Shown: positions 1-11,183 of the stretch, piece after piece | How positions within the stretch are numbered: the first letter of the stretch is position 1 | Layout: each line of letters starts with the position of its first letter | Assembly (NCBI GenBank): GCA_002104985.1 | Contig: MCGO01000019.1 | Coordinates: forward strand, 1 to 64,000 | Length of the DNA: 64,000 bases | Reading direction: 5' to 3' | Source: Rhizoclosmatium globosum | Lineage: Eukaryota; Chytridiomycota; Chytridiomycetes; Chytridiales; Chytriomycetaceae | Notes under the pieces: model-generated | Databases searched by the model: none | Told to the model about the DNA's origin: nothing | The model's input: only the letters and a program-made list of their open reading frames with translations | Translations under genes and position numbers: made by a program

Positions 1-32
1 TTAACTTGATCCATTTTAAATTGTACAAACAG

Positions 33-2855
33 CTTACACTATTGACCCTCTGAAGATATTCAAAGTTAATGACTTTCTTTCATTTCAATCCTTCAAGAGT
101 CAAGAACAGTGGATCTTTGCTCTTCATCTCTTCTTGCATGAAGACATAAGAGAAGCCTGGCAAAAGAGTTTAACTTCTTCAGTGGGGAGGTTTATTGCTT
201 CTCTTGGCCACCATATGCAATGGAGAAATGATGCTTTTGCCTCTTTTATTGCATCTGTTCCTGGTCCCCTTCAGCCAGTAGTTGGCACTTCTTTTGAAAA
301 TGCTGTTAATGACTATATTAACAATTTCACCACAAACAATCTGCACCCTACAGCTGACAAGCTACAACTGAATATATCTTTGAATGCTCCAACACATTTA
401 ATGAAAGCATTTATAAAGCTGCTCACAGGAAAAATCCAAAATACCATCCAATGGGGAGATGAAACCCTTCTCTCACAATTAACTTCAGACTATTCTTGTG
501 ACATTGATTCTGATATCACTGTTTGTGATAATTTGGAAGACCTTTTACCAAATGGGGTGTACAAATTGCTCCCAAAGTCTAATTTCAATTTTACAATGAA
601 AAAAAAGGTAAAATCTTTCAAAGCCATATAAAATCTAATGTAATAAAAAAAAGGTGGGATATACAATCAGGCAACTAACAGGTGAACAAGATGCTGATGG
701 GAATCCAACTTTTGTGGAAAAGGATCTTGGATCTGTGGACAATATCATGATTGGAGAGGGTGAAAAATACAAGCTGTACATAACTTATGTCAAACAAGCA
801 AGTACAGTGTCATTGAATGACTTGCAAATACTGCTTTGGGACAAGGGAATCAGACCAACACTTCAAACCATGCTTCCTCTGACTACTTTACAGAGAGTCA
901 CCAATGATTCTCAAGGCCGCCAAATTAATGTCATGGTTGGTAGACAAGGGCTAAGGTTTCCCTATGTTCCTGTAGAGGGAAGATACCTTGCTGGATTTAC
1001 TGATCAATTTAAACGCACTTTGAATTCTGTTCCTGAACTTAAGTCCATTCTGGGAGACTTTAAGTTTATTGGAGTTCATCAGGGAATTAAAGACTCTTTT
1101 ACTTCAGAGGTGCATTTAGGTGAACCTGGTGGTGCTGAACCTATTTGGAGTGATGGCAATCCTTCCTATAAAAGGAAAAAGTCTGCTGTTGGCATTGCCA
1201 CTACTCCCAGATATGGGTTTTCAATTGTTGATGGGGCATTTAATGTTATGTTTGAAAGTGCAGTGCCTGGCCAAGGCATTACTACCTTGGCACCAATCAA
1301 AAACTTTGATAATTTGTTGACATCCATGGGTTTTGCTGTAGAAAGGGAGATAATGCTTGATTGTATTCATATTGGAGGCTTGCAAGCCCATCCCAAAGAG
1401 GCCTGCCAATACAAAGGTGTTAAAAAGATAATCATGTATTCTGGTTTCAAATATCAGACAGTAGATCATGTTGATGCAAACCATGGCTTCAGGAGTATCC
1501 AAGTGGCTGAAATTATTGAAAACACTGATCAATTTAGAGCCAAAATCAAAGCTTTTGTAAATCATTTGAGCAAGGCTGAGGATATGAGCTTTGGAATGAG
1601 GTTTGAAGTCAGAGGAGAAGATGCTGCTGTGGCTTCTTTTCTGCAAGATTTCAAAAACAAAATAAGATCATTTGATGAGAAGGCTAGATCAACTTTGTTT
1701 GTAGTGGAAAAAACTGCAACATTGATCAAGTATATTGTTATCAGAATTCAAGCTCTGGTGTCTCTTGTTTCGTTACTTGGTCAATTAATTAGGAATCATC
1801 CACACCTCAAAGTTTACTGGGAAGAAACTGCCAATTACATTCACAAGGAGCTTATTTGTTTGGTATCAAAACCTCCAGGATGGTACAACAGTAATTTTGA
1901 TTGCTACACACTGCAGAAATTTACTAGCCAGTTACATTCTTTTGGAAGCATATCCTATCAAGCCTTTCCTTTGCTCCATATACTGGCAGAACCAAATGAA
2001 CTCAGATATGAACTCAGGAATCCTCTCCCCAAAAAATTGTTGGCTACTCTGGTGACAGCTACAGATCTTGCCAAAGCAGTAAACAAAAAGACTAGATCTG
2101 GCAATAACACTATGGGTGTCATGCATAGAAGCCTTGATTCTGGTACAGTTCAACATGTTTTGCACATTCTGGCCAATGCTGGCTCTCAGCCAAAAGAATC
2201 TGACATCTTAGCTCCAGCAAATGCCAAGACAGAGAATGAGCAGGTTACCAGATTAATTGATGCCCTCTGTGAAGCATTGCTGGCCAGTATTCCAAATCAA
2301 TTGATTAGATATCCTGAGAGAATGCAGGAAGTAAAGGATACAAAAAAGCTAACTGTTGAGCATCTAAGAAAGATTATTGATGATAAGAATGATTATCCTT
2401 ACTATGTGGTGAAAAGTAACAGTGTTGCCAATGTTAGAAACTATGAAGAGAAGCTGAGAAGATTTGTCAACTTTGACATTGCTGACATCAACAGACTGAT
2501 TGGAACAAAAGGGACTAAACTCAGCTGCTTGGCAGGTTACTTTGGAGAGCTTGTATTGTATCTTCAAAGTTTTCAATCCATTATTATTTTTGGTTCACAT
2601 GCTGAAGGTCAAGCTGCTAAAGATAGATTCAAGACAAAGCTGTTAACTGAAGCCAGAGAAAGACTTGAAGTGTTACCATGTGGAGACCTCAATCCCACCA
2701 ATACTGTCTGGACAAGTTTTAGCCTTAAAAATTGTCCTGGCTCAGATGGGGATACAATGCAATTTTTAAAGGTATTCCATCCAAAGAATATAGGTCATCA
2801 GTATAATTCAAAAACCGCAAATTTAGTATTCATGAAATCTAAACGATATAAATAA
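33..2855 (+). CDS. Unrecognised large protein, 5'-partial (subtelomeric gene family)
   Basis: I do not recognise the family. The reading frame is open from about base 20, and an acceptor-like ACAG at 29-32 suggests that an exon starts at 33, so the gene begins outside the window. A 45-nt intron (about 609-653, GTAAAA to AAAAG, with a CTAAT branch-like site inside) joins the two long frames in phase 0, giving about 925 residues before the stop at 2855. The protein is soluble-looking, with no clear signal peptide or membrane segment and no catalytic motif that I can name. The DNA is distinctly more AT-rich than the genes after 16 kb. A diverged, truncated relative lies at 13.8-14.5 kb, so this is at least a two-copy family. 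A host subtelomeric gene or the coding part of an unknown mobile element are both possible. Confidence 0.6.
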
Positions 2856-2907
2856 AACTGTAATACTGTTAAATAGTTTATTAGAAAAGTCCAAAATAAT
2901 AGGATGT

Positions 2908-3435
2908 CATTCTGAGGCTGGGCACTGAACCCAGAGCCATCTGGTCATACACCCAACTTCTTGCTCACTAAGCTACACCTTTGTGGCGTACAGGCAAAAA
3001 AGTAAACAGATGGGTTCGAACCAGGCGCATTAATATCTTACGTACAAACTCTTACCCACTAAGCCAAACCTTTTGAAATGAAGACATTCGTGTATTAACA
3101 AGGCTTTACTTAACAACAGATCCATCTTCAAAATGACAGACACCAGTTCGACGCCAGGCAGACACCAGGCAGACACCAGGCAGACACCAGGCAGACGCGA
3201 GCTTGGGCGTACTGGCAAAAAGTACCACGCAGGGTCCGAACCGAGAGCGTTCAGATCTAGCGCCCAAGCTATTACCCACTGAGCCAAACCTTTTGAAGTG
3301 CCGAAATTCGTGTATCAACAAGGCTTTACTTCACAACGCGAGCTTGGGCGTATTGGCAAGAAGTAGCACATAGGGTCCGAACCGAGAGCATCTGGATCTT
3401 ATCCCCAACTGTGTAACCACTAAACTACACGAGCT
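2908..3435 (-). repeat. Tandem tRNA-derived SINE-like units (four copies)
   Basis: Four tRNA-like heads lie in tandem on the minus strand at about 2915-2982, 3011-3070, 3230-3290 and 3372-3432. Each has a pol III A-box-like stretch (GGCTTAGTGGGTAAGAG in the second) and a B box (GGTTCGAACCC in the second, GGTTCGGACCC in the third and fourth). Between heads lies a shared body containing ATTCGTGTATCAACAAGG and a GGCAAAAAGTA element. The clover-leaf arms do not close properly, so these are tRNA-derived repeats rather than working tRNAs. Confidence 0.6.
3137..3195. repeat. Short minisatellite, unit GCAGACACCA
   Basis: Four to five head-to-tail copies of a 10-bp unit (CAGACACCAGG register) lie inside the body of the SINE-like array. 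It resembles the core of the larger AGGACAC array at 14.6 kb. Confidence 0.7.
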
Positions 3436-3550
3436 CTTCCTACCTTGTTTTTTAACTATCAAAGATTATAAATTTCGACACCATCAGTCGACACCATCTA
3501 TGGGGATTGATCCTAACTCTCCTAACTCTGGAGTATAGAACCCTGGCTCT

Positions 3551-3578
3551 AATCCTGACCCTGACCCCTAACCCTAAC
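3551..3578 (+). repeat. Interstitial telomere-like tract at the 3' end of retroelement 1
   Basis: Degenerate CCCTGA/CCCTAA units end in CCCTAACCCTAAC exactly where the minus-strand retroelement's 3' end begins. Looser CCTAACTC copies extend left to about 3511. Confidence 0.8.
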
Positions 3579-3714
3579 GGTATCAATGGCAGTTTATTCA
3601 CGCATGTTCAACCAATTCAATATAATTCATATCCCATAACTTCACTTCCAATCATGATCACACACACATCAACTCATCCTGTCCAATATATCCAATACAC
3701 ATCCTCCCTGCAAC

Positions 3715-6700
3715 TCATCCTTCTCCTCCTACATCCCTGGGGCGGTTTGGTGGTCTCCCACGCGGTCTGTTTCTTTCTTGAGCCAGCCTGGCACTTCTTG
3801 CTGAGCGGATCATTGAAGCAGCAGATCTTGGCGGTGGCGGTGCAGCTGGTCTTGGTGGTGGCTCCTCGTTGTCAGACTGGTCTTGGTTGGTCCAGTAGCC
3901 ATCCTCTTGGCGTCTGCGCAGTCCTCGGCACTTGGTGAGAATCAGCTTGATGGCAATCAGACAGCTTGAATAGGCAGTGGATTTACTTGGAGCAACAGAG
4001 CGGTACTTGTTCAGAACAGCATCGATACGAGTGTGTCTCCTGCAAAGTGGTGGTGGAACATCTTCATGGAGAGTCTTGAGCAACAGGTCAGCACCAGAAC
4101 ATGTAGCAGCATGGGCCCTGGTAAGCATATCAGTACATTTTTTGCATTCTTCATGACGAGTCACTGCGCCTAGAGTCCACTGAAGTAAAAGCCACCGATC
4201 TTCTCTTGAAATTCCAGATTTGGGCTGCAGAAAGGGCCTGACTCGATCAGACATGGTAACTTCAATTGCATCCCCAACTCCCCCAGGTTTTGGATCCGCC
4301 AAGTCCACAATTGATTGCTTCTTCAGTTTCTGCTTTTCCAGGAGAGGCAGAGGTCGTGTTGCTTGGACTGCAAGAGGTGCACGTTGCAGTTGCGGGTGGG
4401 GCTTGTTGATTTCTGGATGGTTCCAGAGTGAGTTCTGCATGGCAAGCTTTGGGAGTGAATTCTTGTGAGGTGCTCTAGCAGGCTGAATAGCATAGTGAAA
4501 AACTTTAACAGCCAAGTTTCCTTCATCACCTGAGGAGTTGAGACGAGCAGCCCAATTCAAGTTCAGTATCTTTGCGCGATAAGACATGGGCTCTACTTGG
4601 AGTAACTTCATGAGAGCAACCTTGGAGGTGTTTCTTGGAGTCGATGTCAATGTTCGCAGTGCCATAGTTTGGACTCGCTCATAGTAGGTCAACAGATTGG
4701 CTGGCATGCCATGACCATAGAGAGCAAGACCATACTCCATGACAGGACGGATGAAAGCCTTGTAGATTCTGGCTGAAGCAGCAGGGGCCCAACCTCTGGC
4801 ATTGAATCCAATGGGAGCAAGAGAAGCAATGACCTGTTTGGCTTTAGTAGTTCTTGCCAATACCATCTCTTTCCAGCAGATTCCTGAAGAGTTGAAGGGG
4901 ACTCCAAGATACAATGCACTAGTCTCTGAAGGCAGATCCACTCCATACATCTTCAAGGCAACGTCTCTCCTGTTGATTGGTGGCCCAAGTACAACACATT
5001 TCTGAGGTGCAAACTGCATGCCAACGTCCCTACTCCAGTCTTCGCAGGTCTTGAGCAACTTGGCCATGTCTCTTGTGTTTGATGCCACCAGAGAAGTGTC
5101 ATCTGCAAACAACAACCGATTCACACGCACTCCATGGACTGCAATGGTGGGCATTTCTATGCCTTGAGTCTTCTGCAGAGAGGATCAATGAAGAAGTTGA
5201 AGAGGATAGGTGAGAGGGTAGACCCTTGGAGTAAACCACGAGCATTGGGTATGGGAATACTCATCTTTCCAGCAACAACCAGCATACTCTGATTCTTGTC
5301 AAACAGATCCTGAAGACGTTGAATGGCTGCAGCTGATACTCCAAAGTATGTCTCCAGCTCTTTCCAAAGAATGTCCCTGTCCACCATATCATATGCAGCC
5401 TTCAGGTCCAGCAACACTGCAAAAGCTTCCTTGGCACCAGACAGGATTTCGTGCAATACCATGACTTGATCCAAGGTGGAACGGGAGGGGCGGAAACCAG
5501 CTTGAGTGTCATCTAACGTTGCTATGGCTAGGTGCACAAGTTCTGGCAGCAGGACACGTTCATAGAGGCGGCGTCCAGTGCAGGTGAGAGCAATCGGGCG
5601 GTGCATGGCAATGTCAGAAGGAGAGCCCTTGTTCTTGTATACTGGGACAATGGTGGCATTCCTCCATTCAGAAGGAATAGTAGATGTCTTGTGTACAAGA
5701 GTCAAGAATTTGGTGAACACTCTTACCATTGCTGAACCTCCATAGTAGATGAGCTCGGCAGGAATGTTGTCTGGTCCAGAGGCCTTTCCAAGTGGCAGTC
5801 TCTTCATGGTTGCTTCCACAGACTCTTCAGTAACCAGCTGGCAGTACTTTTGAAGTTGAACAGTCGCGCAGGTTGTCCTCTGGGAATAACTTGACCAGTA
5901 GGTTGTCCACCAAAAGTAGAGACAAAGTGCTGTGCATGTGTGTCAATAGCATCAGGATCTAACTTACAGCCTGACTTTGTCTGCCTTGCCCTCGCATTCT
6001 TGGTCATACGCAGAAATGAAGAGAAGTTCTGGGGTTCAGCAAGGTTATCCACAGCATCTTCAAACAGTTTGGTGCGACGTTGTTTCAAAGACACACGGTA
6101 GCTTTTTGAGACTGGGTAAGGGCTTTGGATCTGGCTTCAATTTCGCAGGAGTCAGGCTAGGACGTTCTGAAGTGATGCATCTTGGAGTTCAGAAATGGCC
6201 TCAATAATTGCTTCTCTGGTGGCCTCCATTTCGTCTGTCCAAAAGTCTTCTGGCAGGCGATCATGAACAACAAGAGTTCCAATAGTAGTTTCGGCAGCTT
6301 GTTCAATCCAAGACTTGATGGCATTCCAAGACTGATCAACATGGTGTTGAATATGATTAGCATTGGGTTGGGAGCTACCATTCATAACAAGAGACTCATC
6401 TGTCCCAGTGGGGGACACACTAAGCAAATTACTACTTGGGCCACCATTTGAGTGCCCCCCACTGTACGCCCAGGCTCATGCTGACAGATCCAGAAGCTTG
6501 ACCTTGAGCTATGTGGAGTTGCTGCGTGAAGAACTAGAAGAGCTGCTTCCTTGATTAAGACTATTGTTCATACTCTGAGTGTGATTAGAACCAAGTCTGG
6601 AACCACCAGAAACAAGTGACTCATCTGTCCCAGTGGGGGACACACTAAGCAAATTACTACTCGGGCCACCATTTGAGTGGCCCCCCACTGTACGCCCAGG

Positions 6701-7201
6701 CTGTTGCCTGACAGAATCCAGAGAAGTTTGAATAGTTCTGAGAATAGTATCCATATTGACTGCAAGTTGATCCTTGTACTTTTGCTGCTGATCTAATCTA
6801 GACAATTTGCGAATATTCCATCGAGTAAATTGCTTGGTACTAGCATCAGGATTGACTCTGTCAGGTATCTTGAAAGTGATGGGACGATGGTCAGAGCCTC
6901 CAAGAGATTCAAGTTCATGAACAGTGACAGACTCAACATCAAAGTTGGCCAAGACAATATCAGGGATACCACAACCTCCTCTGTTGAAGGAGGTCCATTT
7001 TCCAGAGATGGGTTTCTGTAGACACTGAGAATCCACAAGTTCTTCGAGTAATAATCGCCTCGAGATTGATAGCAGATCCCGTAGTTCACCAAGACGAGCA
7101 TTCAGATCCCCAAATACAATAATTTGCTTCTGGAACCCATCAGAGAGTTCCTCCGCTTTTGCCAGAATTCTTGAAGTTTTGCATCCGCACGTGAGGAGCA
7201 A
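3715..7201 (-). pseudogene. Retrotransposon ORF2 remnant: APE endonuclease (partial) + reverse transcriptase
   Basis: Several overlapping minus-strand frames (7201-6509, 6427-6152, 6094-5804, 5819-5157, 5154-3715) together give the ORF2 protein, interrupted by single-base frameshifts. Visible parts are the endonuclease FGDLNARLG and SDHRPI motifs, a Ser/Gly-rich linker with two repeated segments, and the reverse transcriptase with AGFRPSRSTLDQ, GLLQGSTLSPILFN and the catalytic FADD. Then come a thumb/connection region and a Cys-His motif (CKKC, seven residues, H, three residues, C). This copy keeps a Pro/Arg-rich C-terminus that copy 2 loses through a frameshift. It lacks the first part of the endonuclease and is not functional as it stands. 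The architecture fits APE-type fungal LINEs (Tad1-like). Confidence 0.85.
6401..6690. repeat. Two double-hairpin modules in retroelement 1
   Basis: Modules lie at about 6401-6463 and 6626-6690. Each carries TGTCCCAGTGGGGGACA, a spacer of about 20 nt, and the palindrome GGGCCACCATTTGAGTGGCCC. A flanking CCCCCACTG can also pair with CAGTGGGGG of the first hairpin. The first module has lost one G from the second palindrome. Confidence 0.7.
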
Positions 7202-7210
7202 TAAACAGCA

Positions 7211-7222
7211 CCTAACCCTAAC
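7211..7222 (+). repeat. Telomere-like junction CCTAACCCTAAC between the two retroelements
   Basis: Two telomeric units separate the truncated 5' end of element 1 from the 3' end of element 2. This is what is expected if each insertion targeted, or was copied onto, telomeric repeats. Confidence 0.85.
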
Positions 7223-7450
7223 GGTATCAATGGCAGTTATTCACGCATGTTCAACCATTCGATATAATTCATACCCATAACTTCACTTCCAATCATGATC
7301 ACACACACATCAACTCATCCTGTCTAATATATCCAATACACATCCTCCCTGCAACTCATCCTTCTCCTCCTACATCCCTGGGGCGGTTTGGTGGTCTCCC
7401 ACGCGGTCTGTTTCTTTCTTGAGCCAGCCTGGCACTTCTTGCTGAGCGGA

Positions 7451-10400
7451 TCATGGAAGCAGCAGATCTTGGCGGTGGCGGTGCAGCTGGTCTTGGTGTG
7501 GTTCCTCATTGTCAGACTGGTTTTGGTTGGTCCAGTAGCCATCCTCTTGGCGTCTGCGCAGTCCTCGGCACTTGGTGAGAATCAGCTTGATGGCAATCAG
7601 ACAGCTGGAATAGGCAGTGGATTTACTTGGAGCAACAGAGCGGTACTTGTTCAGAACAGCATCAATACGAGTGTGTCTCCTGCAGAGTGGTGGTGGAACG
7701 TCTTCATGGAGAGTCTTGAGCAACAGGTCAGCACCAGAACATGTAGCAGCATGGGCCCTGGTAAGCATATCAGTACATTTTTTGCATTCTTCATGACGAG
7801 TCACTGCGCCTAGAGTCCACTGAAGTAAAAGCCACCGGTCTTCTCTTGAAATTCCAGATTTGGGCTGCAGAAAGGGCCTGACTCGATCAGACATGGTAAC
7901 TTCAATTGCATCCCCAACTCCCCCAGGTTTTGGATCAGCCAAGTCCACAATTGCTTGCTTCTTCAGCTTCTGCTTTTCCAGGAGAGGCAGAGGTCGTGTT
8001 GCTTGGACTGCAAGAGGTGCACGTTGCAGTTGCGGGTGGGGCTTGTTGATTTCTGGATGGTTCCAGAGTGAGTTCTGCATGGCAAGCTTTGGGAGTGAAT
8101 TCTTGTGAGGTGTTCTAGCAGGCTGAATAGCATAGTGAAAAACTTTAACAGCCAAGTTTCCTTCATCACCTGAGGAGTTGAGACGAGCAGCCCAATTCAA
8201 GTTCAGTATCTTTGCGCGATAAGACATGGGCTCTACTTGGAGTAACTTCATGAGAGCAACCTTGGAGGTGTTTCTTGGAGTCGATGTCAATGTTCGCAGT
8301 GCCATAGTTTGGACTCGCTCATAGTAGGTCAACAGATTGGCTGGCATACCATGACCATAGAGAGCAAGACCATACTCCATGACAGGACGGATGAAAGCCT
8401 TGTAGATTCTGGCTGAAGCAGCAGGGGCCCAACCTCTGGCATTGAATCCAATGGGAGCAAGAGAAGCAATGACCTGTTTGGCTTTAGTAGTTCTTGCCAA
8501 TACCATCTCTTTCCAGCAGATTCCTGAAGAGTTGAAGGGGACTCCAAGATACAATGCACTAGTCTCTGAAGGCAGATCCACTCCATACATCTTCAAGGCA
8601 ACGTCTCTCCTGTTGATTGGTGGCCCAAGTACAACACATTTCTGAGGTGCAAACTGCATGCCAACGTCCCTACTCCAGTCTTCGCAGGTCTTGAGCAACT
8701 TGGCCATGTCTCTTGTGTTTGATGCCACCAGAGAAGTGTCATCTGCAAACAACAACCGATTCACACGCACTCCATGGACTGCAATGGTGGGCATTTCTAT
8801 GGCCTTGAGTCTTCTGCAGAGAGGATCAATGAAGAAGTTGAAGAGGATAGGTGAGAGGGTAGACCCTTGGAGTAAACCACGAGCATTGGGTATGGGAATA
8901 CTCATCTTTCCAGCAACAACCAGCATACTCTGATTCTTGTCAAACAGATCCTGAAGACGTTGAATGGCTGCAGCTGATACTCCAAAGTATGTCTCCAGCT
9001 CTTTCCAAAGAATGTCCCTGTCCACCATATCATATGCAGCCTTCAGGTCCAGCAACACTGCAAAAGCTTCCTTGGCACCAGCCAGGATTTCGTGCAATAC
9101 CATGACTTGATCCAAGGTGGAACGGGAGGGGCGGAAACCAGCTTGAGTGTCATCTAACGTTGCTATGGCTAGGTGCACAAGTTCTGGCAGCAGGACACGT
9201 TCATAGAGGCGGCGTCCAGTGCAGGTGAGAGCAATCGGGCGGTGCATGGCAATGTCAGAAGGAGAGCCCTTGTTCTTGTATACTGGGACAATGGTGGCAT
9301 TCCTCCATTCAGAAGGAATAGTAGATGTCTTGTGTACAAGAGTCAAGAATTTGGTGAACACTCTTACCATTGCTGAACCTCCATAGTAGATGAGCTCGGC
9401 AGGAATGTTGTCTGGTCCAGAGGCCTTTCCAAGTGGCAGTCTCTTCATGGTTGCTTCCACAGACTCTTCAGTAACCAGCTGGCAGTACTTTTGAAGTTGA
9501 ACCGTCGCGCAGGTTGTCCTCTGGGAATAACTTGACCAGTAGGTTGTCCACCAAAAGTAGAGACAAAGTGCTGTGCATGTGTGTCAATAGCATCAGGATC
9601 TAACTTACAGCCTGACTTTGTCTGCCTTGCCCTCGCATTCTTGGTCATACGCAGAAATGAAGAGAAGTTCTGGGGTTCAGCAAGGTTATCCACAGCATCT
9701 TCAAACAGTTTGGTGCGGCGTTGTTTCAAAGACACACGGTAGCTTCTTTGAGACTGGGTAAGGGCTTTGGATCTGGCTTCAATTTCGGCAGGAGTCAGGC
9801 TAGGACGTTCTGAAGTGATCGCATCTTGGAGTTCAGAAATGGCCTCAATAATTGCTTCTCTGGTGGCCTCCATTTCGTCTGTCCAAAAGTCTTCTGGCAG
9901 GCGATCATGAACAACAAGAGTTCCAATAGTAGTTTCGGCAGCTTGTTCAATCCAAGACTTGATGGCATTCCAAGACTGATCAACATGGTGTTGAATATGA
10001 TTAGCATTGGGTTGGGAGCTACCATTCATAACAAGAGACTCATCTGTCCCAGTGGGGGACACACTAAGCAAATTACTACTGGGCCACCATTTGAGTGGCC
10101 CCCCACTGTACGCCCAGGCTCATGCCTGACAGATCCAGAAGCTTGACCTTGAGCTATGTGGGAGTTGCTGCTTGAAGAACTAGAAGAGCTGCTTCCTTGA
10201 TTAAGACTATTGTTCATACTCTGAGTGTGATTAGAACCAAGTCTGGAACCACCAGAAACAAGAGACTCATCTGTCCCAGTGGGGGACACACTAAGCAAAT
10301 TACTACTCGGGCCACCATTTGAGTGGCCCCCCACTGTACGCCCAGGCTGTTGCCTGACAGAATCCAGAGAAGTTTGAATAGTTCTGAGAATAGTATCCAC

Positions 10401-11183
10401 ATTGACTGCAAGTTGATCCTTGTACTTTTGCTGCTGATCTAATCTAGACAATTTGCGAATATTCCATCGAGTAAATTGCTTGGTACTAGCATCAGGATCG
10501 ACTCTGTCAGGTATCTTGAAAGTGATGGGACGATGGTCAGAGCCTCCAAGAGATTCAAGTTCATGAACAGTGACAGACTCAACATCAAAGTTGGCCAAGA
10601 CAATATCAGGGATACCACAACCTCCTCTGTTGAAGGAGGTCCATTTTCCAGAGATGGGTTTCTGAATAGACAACTGAGAATCCACAAGTTCTTCGAGTAA
10701 TAATCGCCCTCGAGGATTGATAGCAGAATCCCCGGTAGCTTCACCAAGACGAGCATTCAGATCCCCAAATACAATAATTTGCTTCTGGAACCCATCAGAG
10801 AGTTCCTCCGCTTTTGCCAGAATTTCTTGAAGTTTTGCATCCGCACGTGAGGGAGCAATATAAGCAGCAAGAAGGATAATATCATTGACCAGGAGTGCAA
10901 GATAGCATTGGTCCTTGTCTTCATAGAGTACACGCATAGAGTTTGGTTCGATTGAAGGAGAGGCAAAGGCAAGTAGGCCTCCAGTGTTACGTGGGCCACC
11001 CGCAATCTGATTGAGGTTTTCAGTAATGAGGTTGGAGAGATAAGGTCTGAAAGGGATAGAAGATTGAGGAGATAACCAAGTTTCGAGTAAAAATGTAATA
11101 CTAATTTGCTGTTGAGTGTTGAAGCGGCGGATTTCTTCAGCCTTTCCCGCCAGGCCATTCACATTTGCGCAGTGTATTAACAT
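7451..11183 (-). pseudogene. Retrotransposon ORF2: APE endonuclease + reverse transcriptase (frameshifted)
   Basis: The frame begins at 11183, where the ORF1 stop and ORF2 start overlap in ATGTTAA. Frame 11183-10026 is an exonuclease-endonuclease-phosphatase domain with CANVNGL, LLETWL (catalytic Glu), FGDLNARLG and the SDHRPI active-site end. A linker holds two copies of a segment reading VSPTGTDESLV. One base missing in the second copy shifts the frame to 10071-9445, and a further shift leads into the reverse transcriptase at 9460-7451. The reverse transcriptase shows RLPLGKASGPDNIPAEL, the Asp-containing LLDLKAAYDMVDR, GLLQGSTLSPILF and FADDTSL, then a C-terminal Cys-His motif. A late indel replaces the natural Pro/Arg-rich tail. 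No RNase H domain is evident. Confidence 0.9.
10045..10336. repeat. Two double-hairpin modules in the ORF2 linker of retroelement 2
   Basis: Modules at about 10045-10108 and 10272-10336, some 227 bp apart, match those of element 1. Both lie inside the coding region between the endonuclease and reverse transcriptase. The first lacks one base next to its GGGCC arm, which breaks ORF2. Confidence 0.75.

Larger units (their letters stand above)
3579..7210 (-). mobile_element. 5'-truncated telomere-associated non-LTR retrotransposon (copy 1)
   Basis: Read on the minus strand, the element runs from inside the endonuclease domain through the reverse transcriptase to a 3' UTR of about 140 nt. It ends directly at TTAGGG-type repeats and has no poly(A). 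It is nearly identical to the matching part of copy 2. Its 5' break at about 7210 falls inside the endonuclease and directly touches the telomeric tail of copy 2, giving a head-to-tail tandem. ORF1 is absent. Confidence 0.85.
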
